Assembly: GCA_035606915.1 (NCBI GenBank) | Contig: DATNDU010000196.1 | Span: 42,242 to 106,241 of the forward strand | DNA: 64,000 nucleotides | Source: Roseiarcus sp035606915 | GTDB lineage: Bacteria; Pseudomonadota; Alphaproteobacteria; Rhizobiales; Beijerinckiaceae | Direction of reading: 5' to 3' | In this document: positions 19,706 to 27,786 of the stretch, piece after piece | How the letters are laid out: every line of letters begins with the position of its first letter | Position numbering within the stretch: the stretch's first letter is position 1 | Notes under the pieces: generated by a model | Told to the model about the DNA's origin: nothing | The model's database searches: none | Seen by the model: only the letters and a program-made list of their open reading frames with translations | Translations under genes and position numbers: made by a program

Positions 19706-19903
19706 TCAGCGATACCAGCAGTAGCGACGTCCGTGCCGCCAGCGGCAATGGCGGCTATGCGGATACAGGATGCGCGGGCCGGCGCAGTAGCGATACCAGT
19801 GGTAGCCGGTCGCGCCCAACCGATAGCAGCCGGCTTGCGCGGCCCCCGCGCCGCCGATTGTCAGCAAAGCCGCCGTTACGGCGGCCACCATTGTTTTGCG
19901 CAT
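19706..19903 (-). CDS. small secreted Cys/Tyr/Trp/Arg-rich protein
   Basis: A 65-residue protein with a clear signal peptide (cleavage near AGAAQA, residue 24) and a mature part of about 41 residues. The mature part holds four cysteines and many Tyr, Trp, His and Arg residues, ending RRYCWYR. The ATG at 19903 has GAGGG six bases upstream. Small periplasmic proteins of this look are common in Hyphomicrobiales and usually unnamed. The cysteines could form two disulfides. It converges with metH with no gap. No function is recognised. Confidence 0.6.
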   Translation of the reverse strand: MRKTMVAAVTAALLTIGGAGAAQAGCYRLGATGYHWYRYCAGPRILYPHSRHCRWRHGRRYCWYR

Positions 19904-19993
19904 CAGCATCCCTCGGTCTTCGCCGTTTCGCGGCTAGGCAACGCTCGCCAAGCGTCGCCGTTCCAGGCGTCGTCGCGAATGACCGTGGCAGCC

Positions 19994-21406
19994 TCAGCGG
20001 CCGCGCCGCAAGCCGGCGATCGTCGCCGCCCCCACCGCCAGCGCGGCGGCGATGCAGACCAGCGACAGGCTGAATGCGGCGCCGATGGAATCGAGGTTCG
20101 CCGAGGCGCCGAGCCGGCTGAAGAACAGCCCGCCGATGATCGCCACCGACAGCGCCGCGCCGATCTGCAACGTCGCGTTGACGAGGCCGGAGGCGAGGCC
20201 CGACCAGCGCGCGTCGACGCGGTCGATCACGGTGCGGATCAGCACCGGCATCGCCGTGCCCATCCCGAGGCCGACGACCAGCAGCACCGGCTCGACGCCG
20301 AGGCTGGCGTGGCGGCGCACCAGCAGCGCCAGCGCCAGCATCGCCAGCGCCGAGATCGCCATGCCGGCCGAGGCCGCCAGCGCGCCGAGCTTATCGGCGG
20401 CGAAGCGGGCGAATTGCGAGCCGGCGAGAAAGCCGGCGCCGAACGGCAGGAACGCCAGCCCCGCCGCGCGGGCGCTGAAGCCAAGCCCGAACTCCTCGTA
20501 CATCGGGAAGATGAGGAAGAACGAGGCCATCGAATAGAACACCAGCGTCGCCGTCAGCCCCCGCAACAGGCCGGGCTGGCGAAAGGCGTGCGGATGCACG
20601 AGCGGGTTGCCGCCGCGCGCCGCCAGGCGATGCTCGTAGCGCCAGAAGCCGAGGCCGAGGGCCGGCGACAGCGCCAGCAGCGCCAAGCTCCACGCCGGCC
20701 AGCCGAGTTCGCGGCCCTCGATGACCGGCACGACGAGGGCTGCGAGCGCCGCCATCAGCCACAGCGCGCCGCCGACGTCGAGCCTGGAATCGCCATCGCT
20801 GCGGCTTTCCGGCAAGTAGAACAGCGCCGCGAGGATCGCCGCCGCGGTCACCGGCAGATTGACCAGAAACACCGCCCGCCAGCCGAGCGAACTGCCGTCG
20901 ATGAGCAGCCCCGACACGATTTGCCCGACGATGGCGGCCGAGCCCAAAGTGAAGCCGAACAGACCGAGCGCCTTGGGCTTCTCGGTCGGCGAGAACAGAT
21001 GGTGGATGGAGGCCAGCGCCTGCGGCGCCAGCACCGCCGCCGCGACCCCCTGCACGAGCCGCCCGGCGACCAGCGCATGCGCCGACCACGCCAGGCCGCA
21101 CAACGTCGAGGCCGCCGCAAAGCTGGCCAAGCCGATGAGGAAGACGCGCCGGCGGCCATAGAGATCGCCGAGCCGGCCGCCGAGGATCAGCAGCACCGCA
21201 TAGGCCACCGCATAGCCGGACATCACCAGTTGCAAGGAGGCGTCGGAAGCGTGCAGATCGCTGCGGATCGAGGGCAGGGCGACATTGACGATGAAGAAAT
21301 CCAACGGCGGCAGGAAGGCGCCGGTGAGCAGGATCGCCAGCGCCGTCCAGCGCCGGGGATCGAGCGGCGCGCATTCGGCGGCCATGAGGGCGTCGGTGGA
21401 ACTCAT
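19994..21406 (-). CDS. MFS drug transporter (DHA2-like)
   Basis: A 470-residue transporter with about 14 hydrophobic helices, as in the DHA2 (QacA/EmrB) group of proton-driven drug exporters. The motif-A loop GGRLGDLYGRRRVFLIG lies near residue 76, and a motif-C-like segment near 155. The ATG at 21406 follows CAGGAGA. It lies downstream of a TetR gene on the same strand, with a perfect inverted repeat between them, so it is probably a repressor-controlled efflux pump. Its substrates cannot be told. Confidence 0.87.
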   Translation of the reverse strand: MSSTDALMAAECAPLDPRRWTALAILLTGAFLPPLDFFIVNVALPSIRSDLHASDASLQLVMSGYAVAYAVLLILGGRLGDLYGRRRVFLIGLASFAAASTLCGLAWSAHALVAGRLVQGVAAAVLAPQALASIHHLFSPTEKPKALGLFGFTLGSAAIVGQIVSGLLIDGSSLGWRAVFLVNLPVTAAAILAALFYLPESRSDGDSRLDVGGALWLMAALAALVVPVIEGRELGWPAWSLALLALSPALGLGFWRYEHRLAARGGNPLVHPHAFRQPGLLRGLTATLVFYSMASFFLIFPMYEEFGLGFSARAAGLAFLPFGAGFLAGSQFARFAADKLGALAASAGMAISALAMLALALLVRRHASLGVEPVLLVVGLGMGTAMPVLIRTVIDRVDARWSGLASGLVNATLQIGAALSVAIIGGLFFSRLGASANLDSIGAAFSLSLVCIAAALAVGAATIAGLRRGR

Positions 21407-21421
21407 GCGAGTCTCCTGATC

Positions 21422-21437
21422 GGAACCGTTCGGTTCC
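21422..21437. promoter_or_regulatory. TetR-type operator ahead of MFS gene
   Basis: GGAACCGTTCGGTTCC is a perfect 7-base inverted repeat with a 2-base centre, located between the TetR stop and the MFS start. A near-identical site lies in front of the TetR gene at 22100. Confidence 0.75.
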
Positions 21438-21455
21438 TAATTTGACAAGGAAAAG

Positions 21456-22088
21456 TCAGTGCGGGCGCGGCGCCAGCGCCTGCATGGCGGCGAGCGCGAC
21501 CTCGCGCAACTCGCCTTCGTCGGCGCCGGTCTTGGCGACGAAGCGCAGGCCCTGGATGACGGTTTGCAGATAGCGCGCCAAGGCTTGCGCATCGGCGCGC
21601 GCCTCGATGCCGCCCTCGGCCTGCCCGCGCCGCACCGCGTCGGCCAGCAGCGCGCGCATATTGGCGTAATAGCCCTCGACGCGCTCGCGCGCCTGCGCGT
21701 CGTCGGGCAGCAGTTCTCCGGTCGCGGTGGTGATGAGGCAGCCCTTCTGCCAACAGGCTTGCGCCGAGACATGGGCGTAATGCAGCAGCGCCGTGCGCAC
21801 GCCCTCGCGCGCGTCGCCGACCGCGAGCTTTTCACGCAAGCGGTCGAGCGCCTCGCGGGCGTAGAGGTCGAAGGCGGCGAAGAACAGCGCCCGCTTGTCA
21901 GGGAAGGCTTTGTAGAGGCTGCCGCGCGACAGCTTCGTGCCCGCCAGCAGATCGACCATCGAAGCGCCGTGATAGCCGCGCTGGCGGAACACATCCAGCG
22001 CGTCGCGCACGGCGTCGTCGACATCGAATTCGCGCGGCCGCCCGGGGGCGGCGCGGCAGGAGGGCGTTGTCCAGGAGGGCGTTGTCAT
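21456..22088 (-). CDS. TetR-family repressor
   Basis: A TetR/AcrR-type regulator of about 210 residues. The N-terminal helix-turn-helix includes GYHGASMVDLLAGTKLSRGS and the typical LYKAFPDKRALF recognition segment; the C-terminal half is a helical ligand domain of the TetR_C_16-like class. Two start codons (22097 and 22088) are possible, neither with a good ribosome site; the operator at 22100-22115 ends next to the first. The pair of operators suggests that it represses both itself and the MFS pump, and releases on binding a pump substrate. Confidence 0.88.
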   Translation of the reverse strand: MTTPSWTTPSCRAAPGRPREFDVDDAVRDALDVFRQRGYHGASMVDLLAGTKLSRGSLYKAFPDKRALFFAAFDLYAREALDRLREKLAVGDAREGVRTALLHYAHVSAQACWQKGCLITTATGELLPDDAQARERVEGYYANMRALLADAVRRGQAEGGIEARADAQALARYLQTVIQGLRFVAKTGADEGELREVALAAMQALAPRPH

Positions 22089-22099
22089 GGCCGCCATAT

Positions 22100-22115
22100 G
22101 GAACCGATCGGTACA
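22100..22115. promoter_or_regulatory. TetR-type operator ahead of the repressor gene
   Basis: GGAACCGATCGGTACA repeats the half-sites of the 21422 operator with two mismatches, directly upstream of the TetR start. This fits autoregulation. Confidence 0.7.
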
Positions 22116-22221
22116 GAACTCTAGCCCCGAAGCCGCCGATCAAGCGCTTGTGATCGGGCAACCGCCGTTGGACGTGCGCGGCTTCTGTGCGTAGATCGCG
22201 CCGACAGCCGGGACGCCCTCC

Positions 22222-23445
22222 ATGCAGGAACAGGACATCATCGCGCTCAATGCCTGGCTCGCCGACGCCGGGCTCCAGGGCATGAGCGAGGAGGCGCTGA
22301 TCCGCGGCTTCGCCGAGCGCTTCCTCGCCTCCGGCGCGCCCCTGGTCACCGGCCGCGTGCTGATCGACACGCTGCATCCGCTCTACGAGGGCCGCGCCTT
22401 CCGCTGGCGGCGCGGCGAGGACGAGATCACCGTCAACGAATACGGCCCTACCGGCGACGGCGAGGCGCTGGAGCGCTGGCGCAGCACGCCGTTCCACCGC
22501 ATGCAGGCGAGCGGCGATTCGCTCATCGTCTACCGGCTCGGCGATCCCGCCACCGCCGTGAACGCCTTCCTCTCCTTGCTGCAAAGGGAGAGCCTCACCT
22601 ATGTCGTCGCCTTGGTCGACCGCTTCGGCGAGCAGGGCGGCATCGGCCCCGCCGACAGTCTCTATTCCGCCTGGGGAACCGATGCGCCCGAGGGCTTCCG
22701 TGACGAGGACATCGAGGCTTTGCGCCGGCTGTCGCCGGTGCTGGCGCTGGCCTTGAAGGCGGCGTCGCTGGGCAGCATCGCCCATACGCTGGTGGAGACC
22801 TATCTCGGCCGCGACGCCGGCCAGCGGGTGCTGAAAGGCCGCATCGCGCGCGGCGTGGCGGAGGAGATCAAGACCGTGCTGTGGTTCTCGGACCTGCGCG
22901 ATTACACCCGCATCTCCGACACCGCGCCGCCGGAACAGCTCATCCCGATGCTCAACGATTACGCCGACGTCATCGTCTCGGCGATCCACTGGCAGGGCGG
23001 CGACGTCTTGAAGCTGATCGGCGACGGCGTGCTGGCGATCTTCCCCGCCATCGACCGGCAGACCGCCTGTCTGGCCGCGCTCACCGCCGCCGGCAAGGCG
23101 CGCGCCAAGGTCGCCATGCTCAACGAGGCCCGCACGGCGGCGGGCCTGCCGGCGACCGGCTTCTACCTCGGCCTGCACATCGGCCGCGTGTTCTATGGCA
23201 ACATTGGCAGCCGCGAGCGGCTCGATTTCACCGTCATCGGCCCCGCGGTCAACGAGGTCAGCCGCATCGCCTCGATGTGCCGCTCCATCGATCAAGCGTT
23301 GTTGATGTCCTCCGCCTTCGTCGACGGTTTGCGCCAGCGGCGGCAGGATTTGCTCTCGGTCGGACGCTACGCCTTGCGTGGCGTCGCAGCGCCGCAGGAA
23401 CTGTTCACCATCGACTCCGCGCTGGGGCCGACGCCGGGCGCATGA
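22222..23445 (+). CDS. class III adenylate/guanylate cyclase
   Basis: A 407-residue soluble cyclase. Residues 1-200 form an unrecognised sensor-like region. The catalytic domain covers about 215-400 and has the metal-binding aspartates in FSDLRDYT and LIGDGVLAIF, plus the transition-state Asn/Arg in VNEVSRIAS. It should make cyclic AMP (or cyclic GMP) from the nucleoside triphosphate. There is no membrane segment. It stands alone, divergent from the TetR gene and 120 bases upstream of transaldolase. The signal sensed by the N-terminal part is unknown. Confidence 0.87.
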   Translation: MQEQDIIALNAWLADAGLQGMSEEALIRGFAERFLASGAPLVTGRVLIDTLHPLYEGRAFRWRRGEDEITVNEYGPTGDGEALERWRSTPFHRMQASGDSLIVYRLGDPATAVNAFLSLLQRESLTYVVALVDRFGEQGGIGPADSLYSAWGTDAPEGFRDEDIEALRRLSPVLALALKAASLGSIAHTLVETYLGRDAGQRVLKGRIARGVAEEIKTVLWFSDLRDYTRISDTAPPEQLIPMLNDYADVIVSAIHWQGGDVLKLIGDGVLAIFPAIDRQTACLAALTAAGKARAKVAMLNEARTAAGLPATGFYLGLHIGRVFYGNIGSRERLDFTVIGPAVNEVSRIASMCRSIDQALLMSSAFVDGLRQRRQDLLSVGRYALRGVAAPQELFTIDSALGPTPGA

Positions 23446-23565
23446 GCCTCGCCGGGGCGGGGAAACTGGCGCGAGGCGGGAGCAGATTGTCTTGTCGTCG
23501 CCCGCCGCCTTGCTTACCTCTTAGGAAACGGGCAGGGTTGACCGCCCCGCCGACAGGAGCCCACT

Positions 23566-24510
23566 ATGAACAAGCTCGAATCCCTGCGTGAGATGAGCGT
23601 CGTCGTCGCCGACACCGGCGACATGGGGTCGATAGAGACGTTCAAGCCGACCGATGCGACCACCAACCCGTCGCTGATTCTCAAGGCCACGCAAATGCCG
23701 GCCTATAAGGATCTGGTCGAGGAGGCGATCGCCTGGGGCCGCAAGGCGGGCGCCAAGCCCGGCGAGGTGACGGACCGGCTGGCGGTCAATTTCGGCGCGG
23801 CGCTGACCAAGATCGTGCCCGGCCGCGTCTCCACCGAGGTCGACGCCGATCTCTCCTTCGACACTGAGGCGTCGATCGCCAAGGCGCGGGCGCTGATCGC
23901 GGCTTACGAGGCGCGCGGCGTCACGCGCGACCATATCTTCATCAAGCTCGCCGCCACCTGGGAGGGCGCGCAGGCCGCCGCCGTGCTCCAGCGCGACGGC
24001 ATCGACTGCAACATGACGCTGCTGTTCTCGCTCGCGCAAGCGGTTGCCTGCGCCGACGCCAAGGCGTTCCTGATCTCGCCGTTCGTCGGCCGCATCCTCG
24101 ACTGGCACACGAAGGCGGGCGGCGGCCCCTACACGCCCGAGACCGACCCCGGCGTGCATTCGGTGCGCCAGATCTACGCTTATTACAAAACCTACGGCAT
24201 CAAGACGGTGGTGATGGGGGCTTCGTTCCGCAGCCTCGGCGAGATCGAGGCGCTGGCCGGTTGCGACCGGCTGACGATCTCGCCGCAGTACCTGGGCGAA
24301 CTCGCCAACGGCCAGGGGCCGCTTCAGCGCAAGCTCGACCCGAAGGCTCCCGGCCGGCCGCCGGAGCCGATGAAGCTCGACGAAAAGGCGTTCCGCTGGG
24401 CGCTCAACGAGGACGCGATGGCGACCGAGAAGCTCTCCGAGGGCATCCGAAATTTCGCCAAGGATCTCCGCGCGCTGCGCAAGATGGCGGCGGAGCGGCT
24501 GGCGGCCTGA
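23566..24510 (+). CDS. tal: transaldolase
   Basis: A 314-residue class-1 transaldolase of the pentose phosphate pathway, which moves a dihydroxyacetone unit between sugar phosphates. The Schiff-base lysine lies in IFIKLAATWEG near residue 127, and the opening TTNPSLI segment (residue 33) is intact. The ATG follows a CAGGAG ribosome site. Length is normal for the class. The gene appears to be on its own, with its stop close to the convergent antitoxin gene. Confidence 0.95.
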   Translation: MNKLESLREMSVVVADTGDMGSIETFKPTDATTNPSLILKATQMPAYKDLVEEAIAWGRKAGAKPGEVTDRLAVNFGAALTKIVPGRVSTEVDADLSFDTEASIAKARALIAAYEARGVTRDHIFIKLAATWEGAQAAAVLQRDGIDCNMTLLFSLAQAVACADAKAFLISPFVGRILDWHTKAGGGPYTPETDPGVHSVRQIYAYYKTYGIKTVVMGASFRSLGEIEALAGCDRLTISPQYLGELANGQGPLQRKLDPKAPGRPPEPMKLDEKAFRWALNEDAMATEKLSEGIRNFAKDLRALRKMAAERLAA

Positions 24511-24519
24511 GGCCGCGCT

Positions 24520-24801
24520 TCAGGCTGCGACCTGAATCTTGAGGCCCAGCGCCTTGGCGACGCCAAGAAAGGTGCTGAGACGCGGGTCGCCGTCCTTGGT
24601 CAGCGCCTTGTAGAGCGTGTCGCGGGTGACGCCGGCGGCGCGCGCGACCTCGGTCATCCCCTTCGCCCGCGCGATATCGCCGAGCGCCGCGGCGATGAGT
24701 CCGGGGTCGCCCTCTTCGAGCACCGCCGCCAGATAGGCGGCGATGGCTTCCGGAGAGTTCAAATGCTCGGCGGGGTCCCAGGGGGTTGTTTCGATCGTCA
24801 T
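24520..24801 (-). CDS. HigA-like addiction-module antitoxin
   Basis: A 93-residue protein of the putative addiction-module antidote family: an N-terminal WDPAEHLNSPEAIAAYL segment and a helix-turn-helix with TEVARAAGVTRDTLYKALT. These antitoxins bind a RelE/HigB-type mRNA-interfering toxin and repress their shared promoter. The toxin gene expected just upstream (toxin first, antitoxin second) is present only as a broken remnant. The antitoxin itself looks intact, so it may now act as a free repressor or be a relic. Confidence 0.85.
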   Translation of the reverse strand: MTIETTPWDPAEHLNSPEAIAAYLAAVLEEGDPGLIAAALGDIARAKGMTEVARAAGVTRDTLYKALTKDGDPRLSTFLGVAKALGLKIQVAA

Positions 24802-24804
24802 TTC

Positions 24805-24989
24805 TTACCCTTTCAAGTCTGCGGCCGAAGCCTTGGCGCGTGCGATGTCACGCGATTGATCGCCTTTGTCGCCCCCGCAAAGCAGGAGCACGATCCTCTC
24901 GCCCCGCCTCATGAAATAGACCCGATAGCCCCACCGAGGCGGGCGATCCGCGCAGCTATCCGCACGATAGCGCGCTTATCGCGAAACAT
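24805..24989 (-). pseudogene. decayed HigB/RelE-type toxin gene
   Basis: Two pieces of a killer protein survive in different frames. From the ATG at 24989 the frame reads MFRDKRAIVRIAARIARL, the N-terminal helix of the family. In another frame, ending at the TAA at 24805, it reads GYRVYFMRRGERIVLLLCGG, then GDKGDQSRDIARAKA, the family C-terminus. The usual middle of about 25 residues between these parts is missing, and the deletion is not a multiple of three. The toxin cannot be made as one protein. The gap to the antitoxin start is three bases, as expected for an intact module. Confidence 0.75.
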
Positions 24990-25002
24990 CGATCATACGT
25001 AT

Positions 25003-25031
25003 AGTATAATATACGCGGAGGATTGGATCAA
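25003..25031 (-). promoter_or_regulatory. promoter of the toxin-antitoxin remnant
   Basis: On the minus strand, TTGATC (25031-25026) and TATACT (25008-25003) are separated by exactly 17 bases, a good sigma-70 match in an otherwise GC-rich stretch. The -10 area, ATACGTATAGTATAATATAC, is AT-rich and partly symmetric, as expected for a site repressed by the antitoxin. Confidence 0.6.
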
Positions 25032-25053
25032 CAAAATCGTCCGGCGCTCGCGC

Positions 25054-25629
25054 TCACCCCGCCAGCAATTCCTTCGCCTGATTGAGCCGCGCCGCCCGCG
25101 CGTGACTGCCGCCACGATCGGGATGGTGCTGCTTGATGAGCGCCAGGTAGGCGGCGTGAATTTGCGCCGCCGTCGCGCCGTCGCTCAAGCCCAGCTCCGC
25201 CAGCGCCTCGGCGCGCGTCAGCGCGCCCGCCGGGCGCGCCTCATAGCGCCGCTGCGTGCCGAACTTGTGGCGGATGAAGCTTTCGAGCCCCACCGCCGCG
25301 CCGGGATCGTGGTCGCGCGCGTAAGCCGTCTGCGCGTCGCATTGCTCGCGGCTCATGTCTTCGAGCTTCATGCCGCGGCAGGGGCCGCGCCGCACCCGGC
25401 CGCGCGTCTCGCCTTGACCGTCCGTCCACATCTCGACGCTGGGCTCGACATGCACGCGCTGTCGCTGCGGCGCGGTGTCGCGCTTGCGCTGGCGACGGGG
25501 CGCGGCAAAGCCCGCAGGCGTTGGATCGCGCGCGCTGTCGTAGAGGTCCCAGGCGACAAAGGCGAGCGCCGCCAGCGTCAGCAGGAAGGCGAGGGCCTGG
25601 AAAACGGGATCGAGCAGAAATTTCCACAT
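25054..25629 (-). CDS. membrane-anchored J-domain protein
   Basis: A 191-residue protein with one N-terminal transmembrane helix (about 8-30), a basic linker, and a C-terminal J domain. The HPD motif is in KQHHPDRGGS near residue 170. J domains stimulate the ATPase of DnaK-type chaperones, so this protein probably recruits DnaK to the inner membrane. It is a small DjlA-like type without zinc fingers. The gene is leftward, upstream of the toxin-antitoxin remnant, and divergent from the CobW-type gene. Confidence 0.82.
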   Translation of the reverse strand: MWKFLLDPVFQALAFLLTLAALAFVAWDLYDSARDPTPAGFAAPRRQRKRDTAPQRQRVHVEPSVEMWTDGQGETRGRVRRGPCRGMKLEDMSREQCDAQTAYARDHDPGAAVGLESFIRHKFGTQRRYEARPAGALTRAEALAELGLSDGATAAQIHAAYLALIKQHHPDRGGSHARAARLNQAKELLAG

Positions 25630-25753
25630 GCCGGCATGAAGTTGGCGCCGTCCTTATAGCCGTCCAGGATTAACGCCGGCTTGCCGCCTCTACACAATGA
25701 CGCCTCCCCGGCCTATATCGCGCACGACTTACCCCGCAACGGAGACTACCTTC

Positions 25754-26788
25754 GTGTCCGATCCCGTAGCCGCGACCGACAAGATTCCCGTCACCGTGCT
25801 GACCGGCTACCTCGGCGCCGGCAAGACGACGCTGCTCAACCGCATCCTGTCCGAGCCGCACGGCAAGCGCTACGCCGTCATCGTCAACGAATTCGGCGAA
25901 ATCGGCATCGACAACGAACTCATCGTCGGCGCCGACGAGGAAGTGTTCGAGATGAACAACGGCTGCATCTGTTGCACCGTGCGCGGCGACCTCATTCGCA
26001 TCATCGAGGGGCTGATGCGCCGCAAAGGCAAATTCGACGCCATCATCGTCGAGACCACCGGGCTCGCCGACCCCGCGCCGGTGGCGCAGACCTTCTTCGT
26101 CGACGAGGACGTGCGCGCCAAATCGCGGCTCGACGCCGTCGTCACCGTCGCCGACGCCAAATGGCTGGCGGCGCGGCTGCGCGACGCGCCGGAGGCCAAG
26201 AACCAGATCGCCTTCGCCGACGTCATCGTCCTCAACAAGGTCGATCTCGTCACCCCGGCCGAACTTGCCGAGGTCGAAGCCCGCATCCGCGCCATCAACC
26301 CCTATGCGCGCCTGCACAGGGCGACGAAATGCGACGTCGCCATCGACCAGGTGCTGGAGCGCCGCGCCTTCGACCTCGACCGCATCCTCGACATCGAGCC
26401 CGAGTTCCTGCACGCCGAGGAGCACGATCACGATCACGATCATGGGCATGATCATCACCACGAGCATCACGGCCTCAAGCATTTCCACGACGAGGACATG
26501 CAGTCGATCTCGGCGCGGCTCGACGGCGACGTCGATCCCAACAAGTTCATGCCCTGGATCAACACGCTGACGCAGACCGAGGGGCCGAAAATTCTGCGCT
26601 GCAAGGGCATCGTGGCGTTGAAGGGCGACGCCAAGCGCTTCGTCTTCCAGGGCGTCCACATGATGCTCGACGGCGAGCCGCAGCGCGATTGGAAGCCCGG
26701 CGAGAAGCGCGAGTCGAAGGTCGTGTTCATCGGCCGCGATCTCGACGAGGACGCGATCCGCAAGGGTTTCCTGGCCTGCGCGGCGTGA
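25754..26788 (+). CDS. CobW/COG0523-family metal-chaperone GTPase
   Basis: A 344-residue G3E GTPase. It has Walker A GYLGAGKTT (18-26), the family metal site CICC (71-74), the ETTGLADP switch, NKVD, and a C-terminal CobW_C domain. A His/Asp-rich stretch near residues 220-243 probably binds zinc, nickel or cobalt. The GTG at 25754 is chosen because homology starts soon after it; an ATG at 25697 lacks a ribosome site. The WD40 gene follows four bases later. The pair is likely a metal-insertion or zinc-homeostasis module. No Zur-type palindrome was noticed upstream. Confidence 0.88.
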   Translation: MSDPVAATDKIPVTVLTGYLGAGKTTLLNRILSEPHGKRYAVIVNEFGEIGIDNELIVGADEEVFEMNNGCICCTVRGDLIRIIEGLMRRKGKFDAIIVETTGLADPAPVAQTFFVDEDVRAKSRLDAVVTVADAKWLAARLRDAPEAKNQIAFADVIVLNKVDLVTPAELAEVEARIRAINPYARLHRATKCDVAIDQVLERRAFDLDRILDIEPEFLHAEEHDHDHDHGHDHHHEHHGLKHFHDEDMQSISARLDGDVDPNKFMPWINTLTQTEGPKILRCKGIVALKGDAKRFVFQGVHMMLDGEPQRDWKPGEKRESKVVFIGRDLDEDAIRKGFLACAA

Positions 26789-26792
26789 GCCG

Positions 26793-27773
26793 ATGACGGA
26801 ACCGTCCAATTCGCTGACCCAGCACGTCGCGCCGCTTGCGGCCGGCGAGCCGGTGCTCGCCGCCGCGTTCGTCGGCCAGGAGCCGGCGCTGGCGTTGGCC
26901 AATGGCGTGGTGAAACTCGCCGGCCGCGACATCGCCGCCCACCCCGACGCCGCCATCTTGTGCGCGGCGCTCGACGGCGAGCGCTGGCTGACCGGCGGCG
27001 ACGACGGCCGCGTCGTCGCCATCTCGGCCGCCGGCGCTGAGGCGCTCGCCGACGAGAAAGGCAAGTGGATCGACGCGCTCGCCGCCCACGACGGCGCCGT
27101 CGCCTGGTCGGCGGGCAAGATCACGCGGGCGCGAGACGCCAAAGGCGCCGTCAAGAGCTGGACGGCGCCGACGACGGTGCGCGGCCTCGCCTTCCTGCCG
27201 AAGGGCTATCGGATCGCCGCCGCCCATTACAACGGCGTCTCGCTGTGGTTCCCGAACGTCGACGCGACGCCGCAACTCATGGAGTGGAAGGGCTCGCACC
27301 TCGACGCCACCGTCTCGCCGGACGGGCGCTTCCTCGTCACCTCGATGCAGGAGAACGCGCTGCACGGCTGGCGGCTTGCCGACGGGCGCAACATGCGCAT
27401 GACCGGCTATCCCGGCAAGACGCGCTCGCTCTCGTGGACGCATGACGGCCATTGGCTCGCCACTTCCGGCGCCGACGCCTGCGTCGTCTGGCCGTTCAAG
27501 GACAAGGACGGGCCGATGGGCAAGCCGCCGCGCGAATGCGGCGTGCGACCGCAGCGCATCACCCAGGTCGCCTGCCATCCGCGCGCGCTGGTGGTGGCGA
27601 TCGGCTACGCCGACGGCCTCGTGCTGCTCTGCCGCCTCGGCGATGGAGCCGAGATTCTCGTGCGCCCATCCGGCGACGGCGCGATCAGCGCGCTCGCCTG
27701 GGACGGCGTCGGCGCCCGGCTAATGTTTGGAACCGACGCCGGCGACGCCGGTTTGCTTACCCTTCCCGCCTGA
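26793..27773 (+). CDS. WD40-repeat protein paired with CobW-type GTPase
   Basis: A 326-residue soluble beta-propeller protein. Repeats are divergent, but blades with GGDDGRVV (near 69), SPDGRFLVTS and HDGHWLATSGADACVVWPF are readable. It follows the CobW-type gene by four bases, so the two proteins are probably made together and may interact. This pairing recurs in alphaproteobacteria. It probably serves as a scaffold or as a client of the metallochaperone; its exact role is unknown. Confidence 0.8.
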   Translation: MTEPSNSLTQHVAPLAAGEPVLAAAFVGQEPALALANGVVKLAGRDIAAHPDAAILCAALDGERWLTGGDDGRVVAISAAGAEALADEKGKWIDALAAHDGAVAWSAGKITRARDAKGAVKSWTAPTTVRGLAFLPKGYRIAAAHYNGVSLWFPNVDATPQLMEWKGSHLDATVSPDGRFLVTSMQENALHGWRLADGRNMRMTGYPGKTRSLSWTHDGHWLATSGADACVVWPFKDKDGPMGKPPRECGVRPQRITQVACHPRALVVAIGYADGLVLLCRLGDGAEILVRPSGDGAISALAWDGVGARLMFGTDAGDAGLLTLPA

Positions 27774-27786
27774 CTCGAGAGTGCCC

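Noticed and set aside
26418..26480. GATCAC/GATCAT-rich run as a tandem repeat or CRISPR-like element
   Set aside because: It is the codon run for the His/Asp-rich loop of the CobW-type protein. No CRISPR array was seen anywhere in the window.
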